The notes beneath the pieces were generated by a model, which did no database searches, had not been told where the DNA came from, and was given only the letters and a program-made list of their open reading frames with translations. A stretch of DNA of 64,000 nucleotides from Rhizobium tibeticum (lineage in GTDB: Bacteria > Pseudomonadota > Alphaproteobacteria > Rhizobiales > Rhizobiaceae): positions 88,501 to 152,500 of the forward strand of contig NZ_FOCV01000016.1 of NCBI RefSeq assembly GCF_900110205.1, in the 5' to 3' direction. Positions 1 to 8,092 of this stretch are shown one piece after another; position 1 is the first letter of the stretch, and every line of letters starts with the position of its first letter. A program made the translations under genes and the position numbers.

Positions 1-163
1 GATTTTTGTCGTTTGAAGGCATCGGTTGTGCTTGCCGAGACTGTCCCGCCCGGTCGGCTCATGCTCATTTGAGAGATGAAGCCATTTCTATTTTCGTCAG
101 ATACTGCACACCGAGTTCGTGGTGTGAAAGAGCATTTTTTTGACATCCGCACGCGGTTTTCTC

Positions 164-188
164 GGAACGACATCACGTCAACATAGTT
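164..188 (+). promoter_or_regulatory. Candidate EcfG/RpoE2-type promoter
   Basis: GGAAC at 164-168 is followed after 17 nt by GTT at 186-188. This fits the alphaproteobacterial general-stress sigma factor pattern GGAAC-N18/19-TT. It lies 45 nt before the start codon of the 95-aa gene at 233. Motif match only. Confidence 0.4.
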
Positions 189-232
189 CTTTAACCTGAC
201 AAAGTTGTTTCAAGAAGGTCTCAGGGCACCCT

Positions 233-520
233 ATGTCGCTTCAACGCCGTCCCAACCTGCCGCCATTCATTCGAGACGAGAACGGTCACATCCCCATGGC
301 CGACGAGACGGCGAATTGGCTCGTCATCGTGACGCGGGAAGCTCTGGAAGGAGTAGCGTCACCACCAGACGCATCTGAGGAACGACTACTCGAATACGTT
401 GACACGTTTGGCCAGGTTGCGACGTACAAGCTGGAGCATGGTCGTGCCGGAAAGGAGGAAACGATCTGGGTGCAAATGGAAGATGTCGCGGAGTGGAGAA
501 GTGCTCGGTCCGGTCGATGA
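233..520 (+). CDS. Small hypothetical protein (95 aa)
   Basis: I do not recognise this protein. It is a soluble, acidic 95-residue protein with no signal peptide or membrane segment. The middle is rich in Glu and Asp, and the C-terminal part reads like a compact beta strand (IWVQMEDVAEW). It starts at ATG 233 after an AT-rich leader with a GGAAC-N18-TT promoter match, which suggests stress-linked expression. The next gene is convergent and starts an unrelated operon. A second frame across 399-614 is a shadow. That the gene is real is likely from its codon pattern and promoter, but its function is unknown. Confidence 0.55.
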   Translation: MSLQRRPNLPPFIRDENGHIPMADETANWLVIVTREALEGVASPPDASEERLLEYVDTFGQVATYKLEHGRAGKEETIWVQMEDVAEWRSARSGR

Positions 521-578
521 CCTCAGCCCGAGCCGGGACGCCGCCGAACCGAAAGCCATGAAGTTCGGCGCGTTCAGT

Positions 579-1649
579 TCAGTACCCCGTCATTTCAAGA
601 TAGCCGACACCTGATGTTGTCCCCTTGAAGGCAATTGGTCCCTCCCAATACGGCGTGGAGGTTGTCATCCAGGATCGGTCGTTCAAAGGTTGAGTGATGA
701 TATCGACCGACTTCCGCGGAATTCTGATGCGCCATGCAACCGGCATCTGACGCCCGTTCACCGTTGCTCGTCGTACCGGTTCCATCAGAATCGCCGCGCC
801 TAAAAGAGGTGTGGTGCGTCCATCGGCGCTAATCCAGTTAGCTGAGATGTAACCGTCCTGGTCATCCCGAAGCCGAAATGCCATCACTTTGTCGCCGGTA
901 TCCAAGTGCAATGAGAACCAGTCCCAACCTGTCTGGTTGGCCGCGAGCGGCTGCGAAGACCACTCCCGGTCGAGCCAGGCCTTCCCGCTGACCTTGATAT
1001 CTGCCCCATCAATCTTAAGCGCACCCGAAACCTGATAGAAGGGCTGCGAATAATAGTAGCTGGCCTGACCGTTTTCAGATTTCACGGAGAACCCATGATC
1101 TCCTTGCAACACCAGCGGACCGGTTGCCGTCAGGTTCAGCGTGTAGCTAAAGTCCGATCCATCAGCGTTGAGCTCGATATTCGCCAAAGCGTCGCTACTC
1201 GCAATTTGAGTGCCCTTCATCTGCCAAGTGTCGATCCACGCTTGGAATGGCACAGCCACTACGTTTGCCTGTCCGACGCCTCCACGGCCAAGTCGTTCCC
1301 CTACGTATTGATGGTTCTTGGTGGTGACGGCCGCGTGACCGATCCAAATTTGCGGGTCCGCGAACCCTGGGCGATCACCCGGAGCCATGGCAGATCGAAA
1401 GAGCGTCCACTGCGCTCCATACTGCTTGCCATCCTCGCCAACGAGATTTGCGGTCACATACCACCATTCAATCCGGTAGTCGGGATGAGCGCCGTGATCG
1501 GCGGGAAACGATAGAGCAACGCCGCGTCGAGGTACGGCAAAGCCTTCTGCGTCCGACCCAAGTCCAGCAAAGCCCTGTGGATAAGCGCTCCCGGCTGGAC
1601 AAATCATCGATAATGCCACCAGAGCGGAAGCCAGGCACCTAGCGTTCAT
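579..1649 (-). CDS. AttH-like exported lipocalin-type protein (carotenoid 1,2-hydratase/DUF2006 family)
   Basis: A 356-aa protein with an N-terminal signal peptide (hydrophobic residues 5-22, cleavage near AYPQG). It then has the AttH/CrtC-like double lipocalin fold, recognised from the FPADHGAHPDYRIEWWYVT segment near residue 50 and the WDWFSLHLDTG segment in the second half. In Agrobacterium-type AttEFGH systems the AttH protein is the exported partner of an ABC transporter of the FtsX/LolCDE class. Here it is the last gene of a three-gene operon and its start overlaps the end of the permease gene by 11 nt, so translation is probably coupled. The ligand or substrate is unknown. Carotenoid hydratase activity is not implied by this family match. 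Confidence 0.8.
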   Translation of the reverse strand: MNARCLASALVALSMICPAGSAYPQGFAGLGSDAEGFAVPRRGVALSFPADHGAHPDYRIEWWYVTANLVGEDGKQYGAQWTLFRSAMAPGDRPGFADPQIWIGHAAVTTKNHQYVGERLGRGGVGQANVVAVPFQAWIDTWQMKGTQIASSDALANIELNADGSDFSYTLNLTATGPLVLQGDHGFSVKSENGQASYYYSQPFYQVSGALKIDGADIKVSGKAWLDREWSSQPLAANQTGWDWFSLHLDTGDKVMAFRLRDDQDGYISANWISADGRTTPLLGAAILMEPVRRATVNGRQMPVAWRIRIPRKSVDIITQPLNDRSWMTTSTPYWEGPIAFKGTTSGVGYLEMTGY

Positions 1650-4047
1650 TAGCGAAAATCCTGAGCAAATCGGCCGGGTTGATCAAGGCTAGGCGCCTGA
1701 CTGGCACCAGAACCGAGAGGATCGCAGCCAAAAGGGAGATCGCGCCCAACCATAACCAGTCGAGCGGGAAGATCATCATCGGCAGCCGCCATCCGAAAGC
1801 CTCGACGTTGACGATTGCAAGCAGCACCCATGCGAGTGCCAGACCTACAGGGATCGAGGCGACGAAAGTTGCAAGCCAAAGGGTTAGGGTGCGCAAAACC
1901 TCGAACAGCGCGAGATCACGCCGCCGGATGCCCATGGCCCAGACCGGGGCAAGCTGGGGAAGCCGAATGCCGGAAAGCGTCAGCAAGCTGGAGAACATGG
2001 CGAACCCAGCCACCGCAAGTGTGAGAACATTCAAAGCGCCTGTCACCTTAAACGTCTGCTCGAAGATGGACCTCGACTGCTGTTTGAGGGCAGCCTGATC
2101 GACAATGCTCGTCTCACGCAATCCAAACTTATCGACCAGCTGGCGCTTGAGGTCCTGGGCCTGCGAAGGAGGCACACGAATTCCGTACCGAAGCTTTGAA
2201 ACATCGGGATAGTGTTCGACAAGCGAATTAAGCCCGACAATGATTTGTCCCGTCGGATTGCCGTAGTCCGAATAGATCCCGACTACTACCGCGTTCCATC
2301 CGCCGGGCATGGTGATGGTCTGCCCGGGCTGAGCGGCGCCGCGCCGCCACATCTGTTCATTGATCAAAGCGCCCTGCCCCGTCGCGACCTTGTCCCACGC
2401 GTCATTGTCCGCGACGATCAGTGGCCAATGTTCCCTGTAAGTCGGATCATCAGCAACCCCGTAGATCTGCAGCTCTTCACCAAGAACATCACCTTCGACA
2501 CGCCAAATCGGTAAGACCGCAGTCGCATATTGCGGAAGCCATTCCCGCAGCCGCCTGGCCTCATCTTCATCCTTGGCGGTGACGTAAAGCTCCGCAGCCA
2601 AACGTTGATCCAGCCACCCGTTAAAGGTCAGCCGAAAGCTTGAGACCATTGTTCCGACACCGACATTTGCTGACAACGCCAAAAGAAGCGCCATCAGGGC
2701 AAGCGACAGGCCCGGCAGTTGCAGGCGCGTGTCGGCCCAAAACCATCGAGCGACGGCACTGCGTGATGCCCGTTCTGCCCCGAGAAGAGCAATTGTAAGA
2801 AGACCCGGCAGCATCAGAGCCGCGGCGAGCAATAAGCAACCGAGTACCGCAAAGCCCATCACAAGCCCCGATCCCACAGCGGCGAGCATTGTCGCCAACG
2901 CGAGAAGTATGCTTGCGGTTATAGCCTGGTAAACGAGCCCTATAACGGATGCCCTCGCCCACGCCCTTGGTTGGGCTGCTGTCAAAATTGGCAACCTCCA
3001 GACCCTCCACAAACTTTCAGCCGATGATACGGCGGTGCCGCCAAGGGCGATTGCCAGTCCTGCCAGCCACCATTCCGGCCGCAGCGAAAGAGAGCCGGAG
3101 ATGCTCGCGCCGTATAGGCCTCTGAGGGTAGCAGCCACGCCCGGCATTAGCGCTGAAGCGATGAAGTAGCCAATGACGACCCCGATCAATCCGGACAATA
3201 ACGCCAGTATCGCAAGCTCTATCACCAGCATCAACGTCAAAGCACGTAGAGAGATGCCGAGGGATCGCAGCGTCCGAAATGTCCCGCGTCTCTGCTCGAA
3301 CGAAAGGCCGGTGGCCGAATAGACGATGAATAGCCCGACAATGAAGGATAAAAATCCAAAAGCCGTCAGGTTGAGATGAAAGCTATCAGTGAGGCGGGCT
3401 ACATCGGGATGATCTTGGTTTTCACGGAGCGTAACCTCGGGCGCAATCCTGTCGAGCGGAGCCAATCCCGCCGTTTGATTTGGAGCAACGACCAAACGGC
3501 TCAACTTGCCATGTGCGTCCAGCAATCTGTCGGCCACCGCGATATCGGAAAAAGCCGCATCATCGGGTGTCTTCTCCGAAATCTTGAGATCCATATCTGT
3601 GGCGCCGCGCAGCTTTGCGGCCGTTCTCGCCGAGACGATAAGCTGGCCCTTCCCCGAAACGAAGCCGAACAAGTCAGAACCACTAGCGATCGGAAAAGCT
3701 TGCGCCTCGCTTGGCATGGTAAGTGGGTCGATGCCGATTAGCCGTATCCGCAAGTTTCCAAACCTGTGACTTCCCTCGATTACAGGAGAGACGTTCCATC
3801 CTGCCCGGCGCAGCCTTGCGTAGATCTCAACAGGAATGCCGCCGCCGTCCTTTGCCACAATCTGTCGAAGGGCGCCTTGCTCCAAAACAGATGCCGCCCG
3901 GACATAGCTCGCCCTAGCTTCCGCATTGATTGCCTGAACGCCTGACCAAAGTGCGGTCGCAAGAGCTATCCCCAGGATCAAGGTTAGAAACTGGAGAGGT
4001 TTCCGGCGCCAGTGTGAGAGGAGGGCTGCGAAAGCGGCTAGCCTCAT
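1639..4047 (-). CDS. FtsX-like ABC transporter permease (AttF/AttG-type, single chain)
   Basis: An 802-aa permease of the MacB/FtsX/LolE class. It has an N-terminal membrane helix (about residues 15-38), a long periplasmic domain, three membrane helices at about 230-345 (with SFIVGLFIVYSATGLSFEQR), a central block of helices (about 370-460), a second periplasmic domain and three C-terminal helices. This is the duplicated FtsX architecture in a single chain. In AttEFGH-type operons the permease functions are split between attF and attG, so this looks like the joined form. It overlaps the upstream ATPase gene by 4 nt and the downstream attH-like gene by 11 nt. The likely role is ATP-driven extraction or export of a lipid-linked or exported ligand. 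The substrate cannot be told from sequence. Confidence 0.85.
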   Translation of the reverse strand: MRLAAFAALLSHWRRKPLQFLTLILGIALATALWSGVQAINAEARASYVRAASVLEQGALRQIVAKDGGGIPVEIYARLRRAGWNVSPVIEGSHRFGNLRIRLIGIDPLTMPSEAQAFPIASGSDLFGFVSGKGQLIVSARTAAKLRGATDMDLKISEKTPDDAAFSDIAVADRLLDAHGKLSRLVVAPNQTAGLAPLDRIAPEVTLRENQDHPDVARLTDSFHLNLTAFGFLSFIVGLFIVYSATGLSFEQRRGTFRTLRSLGISLRALTLMLVIELAILALLSGLIGVVIGYFIASALMPGVAATLRGLYGASISGSLSLRPEWWLAGLAIALGGTAVSSAESLWRVWRLPILTAAQPRAWARASVIGLVYQAITASILLALATMLAAVGSGLVMGFAVLGCLLLAAALMLPGLLTIALLGAERASRSAVARWFWADTRLQLPGLSLALMALLLALSANVGVGTMVSSFRLTFNGWLDQRLAAELYVTAKDEDEARRLREWLPQYATAVLPIWRVEGDVLGEELQIYGVADDPTYREHWPLIVADNDAWDKVATGQGALINEQMWRRGAAQPGQTITMPGGWNAVVVGIYSDYGNPTGQIIVGLNSLVEHYPDVSKLRYGIRVPPSQAQDLKRQLVDKFGLRETSIVDQAALKQQSRSIFEQTFKVTGALNVLTLAVAGFAMFSSLLTLSGIRLPQLAPVWAMGIRRRDLALFEVLRTLTLWLATFVASIPVGLALAWVLLAIVNVEAFGWRLPMMIFPLDWLWLGAISLLAAILSVLVPVRRLALINPADLLRIFANER

Positions 4048-4703
4048 TCACTGATCCTTCCACCATGGAGGACGACCTTTCGATCCAACCGATCAGCGAG
4101 ACGAGACGAGTGCGTTACCAGAAGAAGAGCTGATCCCGCGTTTCGTGCGAGCGAGAGCATCAAATCGAGGACCGCATCACCGGTGGCTTCGTCCAGGTTT
4201 CCGGTCGGCTCGTCCGCGAGAACCAGAGGCGGCCGCGCCGCTAGGGTTCTACCGATTGCGACCCGTTGCTGCTGGCCGCCGGATAATTGCTCGGGATAGC
4301 GGCCAAGATAACTTTCCAACCCAAGCCCTTCGATCAGGTGTCGTTCCCATGCGGCATCGTATCTGTCGGCAAGTTTGGCATGAAATGAAAGGTTTGCGGC
4401 AACACTCAGTGAGGGGATGAGATTGAACTGCTGAAACACGAGGCCCACGTCCGATCGGCGATATCTTGCCCTTTCGCTCTCTCCAAACTGTCCTAGTTCC
4501 CGCCCGTTCATAAAGATCGACCCTGCGTCGGGCTGGTCTAACCCACCTGCCAAATGGAGAAGTGTGCTCTTCCCACTGCCCGACTCTCCCGTGAGCGCCA
4601 CGCTTTCGCCTGCTGCGACCCCGAGATGGACACCCTTCAGGATTTCGATTGTGCCCTCGGCGGTCGAATACGACTTTCTGACGCCGGATAGGGATAGGAT
4701 CAT
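4044..4703 (-). CDS. ABC transporter ATPase (LolD/MacB-like, AttE-type)
   Basis: A 219-aa ATPase with Walker A GESGSGKST (about residues 39-47), Q-loop FQQFNLIP, signature LSGGQQQRVAIGRTLA and Walker B LVLADEPTGNLDE, then the H-loop LLVTHSSRLA. The LADEPTGNLD form is typical of the LolD/MacB/FtsE class that pairs with FtsX-type permeases, which is what follows. It is the first gene of the operon and its stop overlaps the permease start (ATGA). It energises the transporter from the cytoplasmic face. All nucleotide-binding motifs look intact. Confidence 0.9.
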   Translation of the reverse strand: MILSLSGVRKSYSTAEGTIEILKGVHLGVAAGESVALTGESGSGKSTLLHLAGGLDQPDAGSIFMNGRELGQFGESERARYRRSDVGLVFQQFNLIPSLSVAANLSFHAKLADRYDAAWERHLIEGLGLESYLGRYPEQLSGGQQQRVAIGRTLAARPPLVLADEPTGNLDEATGDAVLDLMLSLARNAGSALLLVTHSSRLADRLDRKVVLHGGRISE

Positions 4704-4958
4704 ACTGCTCTCTGGTACGGCTGCGAAGATGACATGTCAGCTGACCTAAGAAGGCACGACGGTCACGGCAAGGTCCAAACTCTCAGACCACGAAAATCTG
4801 ATGTAGACACAGCGAATTTCCGCTATTCGTCCCCTCGCGCCAGCCTTTGTGCCGAGCGAGCCGACGAGATCGTGGCGGTTGCTCCCGCGTTGCTCTTACG
4901 AAAAGCTCTTTGATGCGGGAGTAGAAATGCACCTTCATTGGTGCATCTCCATTGATGT

Positions 4959-5138
4959 TCATAGTGGTGGAGCAGCCCCACCGTGGAGTGCGCCTGTGAG
5001 CCACAGGATCAGCAGCACAATTACAACAAGTCCGAGGACTCCCCCCAATCCGCGTCCGCCGTAGCGGCCATGTGCGTAGTAGCCGCCGCCCCCGCCCAGG
5101 AGCAGTATCAAGATGATGATGATAAGTATGGTTCCCAC
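4959..5138 (-). CDS. DUF3309 family small membrane protein
   Basis: A 59-aa protein starting at GTG 5138, preceded by GGAAG about 8 nt upstream. An upstream ATG gives a longer 77-aa frame, but its extra 18 residues do not resemble the family. The protein begins GTILIIIILILLLGGG, has a Gly/Tyr-rich turn and a second hydrophobic helix (VIVLLILWLTG), which is the two-helix layout of DUF3309 proteins common in rhizobia. Its function is not established. It stands alone between the Att-like operon and a decayed region. Confidence 0.75.
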   Translation of the reverse strand: MGTILIIIILILLLGGGGGYYAHGRYGGRGLGGVLGLVVIVLLILWLTGALHGGAAPPL

Positions 5139-5190
5139 GGCTTTCACTTCCTTTGTCGGTGTGCATCGCGCATTCTCGAAAATCAACACC

Positions 5191-5645
5191 ACGACAGTGA
5201 CACGGCGATGCGAGCACTGGAACGGGCACTTGAGCTCAACTCAAACTCCGCCTTCGCTAACAACTTCGCCGCGACGGTGACGATGTTCCGCGAGCGTTTC
5301 GATCGTGCGGTCCAGTGTGCTCACAGGGCAATCCAGCTAAGCCCCTTCGACCCTCTGAACGATCATGCCCATCTGCACTTTCATAGGTCTGCTTCTTCAG
5401 GCGGAATGCAAGGAGGCCATCCGTTGGTCAGAAACGGCGCTTCGCTCGAATGCGGGTTTCGCCATCCTACACGCAACCTTGATCGCCAGCCAGATGAATG
5501 CAGGCCATTTGTAGAGCGCTCTCGCCTCGGCTAGGCGACTGCTTGATCTTGCGCCGACATGGACGATCGGCGGATTCACGCAGATGCGGGTGGTCAGGCC
5601 AGAACTCATGGACCAAGGTGCGTCAGCCCCGCGTCAAGTCTGTTT
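5191..5645 (+). pseudogene. Remnant of a TPR-domain protein (C-terminal end of a CyaA/SARP-type TPR regulator)
   Basis: Clear TPR-like peptide sequence is spread over more than one frame. The first frame gives MRALERALELNSNSAFANNF and RFDRAVQCAHRAIQLSPFDP up to about 5370. A second frame from about 5395 gives ECKEAIRWSETALRSNAGFA and ends in a stop near 5514. A third gives ASARRLLDLAPTWTIGGFTQ followed by MRVVRPELM to about 5645. Joined, these match the usual C-terminus of TPR proteins with an N-terminal regulatory or cyclase domain in rhizobia. The N-terminal part is missing. It is a degenerated gene related in type to the intact regulator at 36549. Confidence 0.7.
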
Positions 5646-5884
5646 AGCGGAAATAGCTCTCGACTGCACTAACATCAGGCGGCGTTCTGCAAAGGGCCCG
5701 AAAGCCTCGGGCCGCTTTGCGCCCGCCACATCCGGAACCATTGCCAATGATGCAGCGAAGGTCCCGTCACGACCCACAGCTGCCGCTCGACGATAGCGCT
5801 GGGTGTGTCCTGCGCTGGCCCAATGCGGTAGTTGAAAGGCATTTAGGTCGATGCTCGGCAGCCGATATAGAATCCCGGCCTTCA

Positions 5885-6240
5885 CCAGACGCCGGAACCA
5901 ATCTCCAACGCATCCGATTGAATAATCGTCATATCGAGGAAGCTCGGCCCGCAAAAGCTGGTCTTCCCGGGACGTGCCCAAGGCGAGTAGCACGGCCGGC
6001 AGCGCGCGGCTCCGAGCTTCCAGAAGGAGCCCAGCGCAAGCCCCATGCCGAAGAATGGATTCACCGCCTGCGCCCATCCAGTGACCGCGATGCCCGCCAG
6101 CACACCGACATAGCTCGATAGCACCGCCCGGGCCGGAACAGCCAACCAATGGAACCGCCCAGCATCGAGCGCCGCGACCAGTAGGATCGCCGCCATCGCC
6201 GGCAGGATGACCGCGGGGGCGCCGCGTCTTTATGGGAAGA
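5885..6240 (-). pseudogene. Decayed isoprenylcysteine methyltransferase-like membrane protein
   Basis: On the minus strand one frame (6230 to about 6040) reads GAPAVILPAMAAILLVAALD then AGRFHWLAVP and WAQAVNPFF, typical of the ICMT-like methyltransferase family. The text then jumps to GMGLALGSFW, skipping the region where the SAM-binding RHPxY segment should be. A second frame continues with SREDQLLRAELPRYDDY, the usual C-terminal signature (EDRxLxxELPGYxxY). At least one internal deletion and two frameshifts are therefore present. The 218-aa frame over this region is not an intact protein. The family assignment is from memory of the motifs. Confidence 0.55.
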
Positions 6241-6292
6241 CCCGACGGCGGTATGCTATTAGGAGTTCTGTCAATCTCTGGAGCCAACACGG

Positions 6293-7966
6293 ATGGGCGG
6301 CTCAGATCAAGGGCAACTTAACAGCAGCGTCTTTGGGGAGACGGATCAGCTCGCCCTCGGTCGTGAGGCTTACGAACGAAGCGCATGGGACGACGCTTAC
6401 CGACATCTCTCGGTTGCCGATGAAGCGTCGCCGCTTGGTGTCGAGGACCTCGAGCGGCTGGCGATGGCGGCCTATCTTGCCGGACGGGAGGTCTCCTACC
6501 TGCACGCTTTGGAGCGCACTCATCACGCCTATCTTGATGCTGGAAATTCACTTCGCGCCGCGCGAGCCGCCTTCTGGCTGGGACTGCGCATGGCCTTCCG
6601 CGGCGAAGCCGGTAGGGCCACCGGATGGTTCGGCCGTGCCCATCGGCTTCTGCAGCGCGAAGGAAAAGCCTGCGCCGAAGAAGGCTACTTGTTGCTGCCC
6701 TCCGCGGAGCAACAACTCGGGGCCGGAGCCTCTGAGGCGGCTTACGCCGCAGCGACTCGTGCGGCCGAGATCGGCGACCAGTTTGGAGACGGCGACTTGA
6801 GCGCCTGCGCCCGTCATGTCCAGGGCCGCGTACTCATACAACAGGGCGAGGTAGAGGAGGGGCTCGCTCTTCTGGATGAGGCGATGGTGGCGGTTACCAC
6901 CGGAGAACTGTCACCGATCATGACCGGCCTGATCTATTGCAGCGTTATCGATGCCTGTCAGCAGGTCTATGCCGTAGATCGTGCCCGGGAGTGGACGGAC
7001 GCGCTGGCGCAATGGTGCGCAGGGCAGTCGCAACTGGTCAGCTTCACTGGCAGGTGCCTCGTCCATCGCGCCGAGGTCATGCAGATGAATGGTGCGTGGG
7101 GCGATGCCATCGAGGAAGCACGCCGCGCGTGCAAAGTGTCGCAGGGATCGGAACTGCCGATTCCGGGAGCTGCTTACTACCAGCAAGCGGAGGTTCACCG
7201 GCTGCGAGGCGAATTCGTCGCGGCCGAGGACTCCTATCGACAGGCTAGCCGGCATGGCTGGGAGCCGGTCCCAGGTCTGGCACTGCTGCGACTGGCAGAG
7301 CGGCGCATCGACGCTGCGGCGGCGGCAATCAATCGGGCGCTCGGCGCAGCCAAGGATCGGCTGCTGCGAACAAAGCTCCTGCCAGCCTGCGTGGAGATCA
7401 TGCTCGCCAACGGCGATCTTGCGTCAGCGCAGGATGCATGCCGGGAGTTGGAGGAGAGCGCCGATCGCTTTCGGACCGTGGCACTGCGGGCGATGGCAGC
7501 TCAGGCGGCCGGCGCAGTTGCTTTGGCCGCTGGCGATCATCAAGACGCTCTCTCTGCGCTCACACGCGCCTTTCAGCTTTGGCTGCAGGTGGGAGCGCCG
7601 TACAGCGCGGCGCGCACGCGCGAGCTCATGGGGCTCGCCTCCCGCTGTCTCGGTGACGAGGAGGACGCAAGCCTGGAACTCGCGGCTGCTCGAGAAGCAT
7701 TCGAGAATTTGGGTGCAGCTCCCGACATCGCGAGGATCGATTGCACGGCGCCGTTCTTAGCAGGGCCGCGCAGCTCGGGACTGACACGACGTGAACTCGA
7801 CGTGTTGCGGCTGGTAGCCACCGGCAAGACAAACAAGGTGATCGCGACCGAACTGTGCCTGAGCGAGAAGACTATCGACCGACACCTCAGCAATATCTTC
7901 AACAAGCTTGATGTCTCCTCGCGGACGGCTGCCGCCGCATGGGCGTACCGACACGGGCTCGCCTAG
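6293..7966 (+). CDS. TPR-containing LuxR-family transcriptional regulator
   Basis: A 557-aa cytoplasmic regulator. Residues about 15-480 are alpha-helical repeats of TPR/MalT-like type (repeated A..AG. helices such as AYLAGREVSYLHALERTHHA). The C-terminal 60 residues are a LuxR/GerE helix-turn-helix: LTRRELDVLRLVATGKTNK followed by IATELCLSEKTIDRHLSNIF. No NTPase Walker motif is seen, so it lacks the STAND ATPase of MalT. It is followed, 127 nt downstream and in the same direction, by the hydrolase-like/methyltransferase fusion gene, which it probably controls. The start at ATG 6293 has a weak GGAG about 10 nt upstream. Confidence 0.85.
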   Translation: MGGSDQGQLNSSVFGETDQLALGREAYERSAWDDAYRHLSVADEASPLGVEDLERLAMAAYLAGREVSYLHALERTHHAYLDAGNSLRAARAAFWLGLRMAFRGEAGRATGWFGRAHRLLQREGKACAEEGYLLLPSAEQQLGAGASEAAYAAATRAAEIGDQFGDGDLSACARHVQGRVLIQQGEVEEGLALLDEAMVAVTTGELSPIMTGLIYCSVIDACQQVYAVDRAREWTDALAQWCAGQSQLVSFTGRCLVHRAEVMQMNGAWGDAIEEARRACKVSQGSELPIPGAAYYQQAEVHRLRGEFVAAEDSYRQASRHGWEPVPGLALLRLAERRIDAAAAAINRALGAAKDRLLRTKLLPACVEIMLANGDLASAQDACRELEESADRFRTVALRAMAAQAAGAVALAAGDHQDALSALTRAFQLWLQVGAPYSAARTRELMGLASRCLGDEEDASLELAAAREAFENLGAAPDIARIDCTAPFLAGPRSSGLTRRELDVLRLVATGKTNKVIATELCLSEKTIDRHLSNIFNKLDVSSRTAAAAWAYRHGLA

Positions 7967-8092
7967 AATCCAACCAGCCTATGGGTGAAATTCCCCATGT
8001 CGCCGTCGTGCAAATAGGGGGATCTGCCCGAAGCGACTCCTGGCTTCGGGTCATAAGCTTCATCGAGCCTTAACAGGAACTCGGAGGAAGTC

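Noticed and set aside
5634..6290. 218-codon minus-strand open frame as an intact gene
   Set aside because: The recognisable methyltransferase-like text switches frame inside it, so the uninterrupted frame is partly out of frame with the family.
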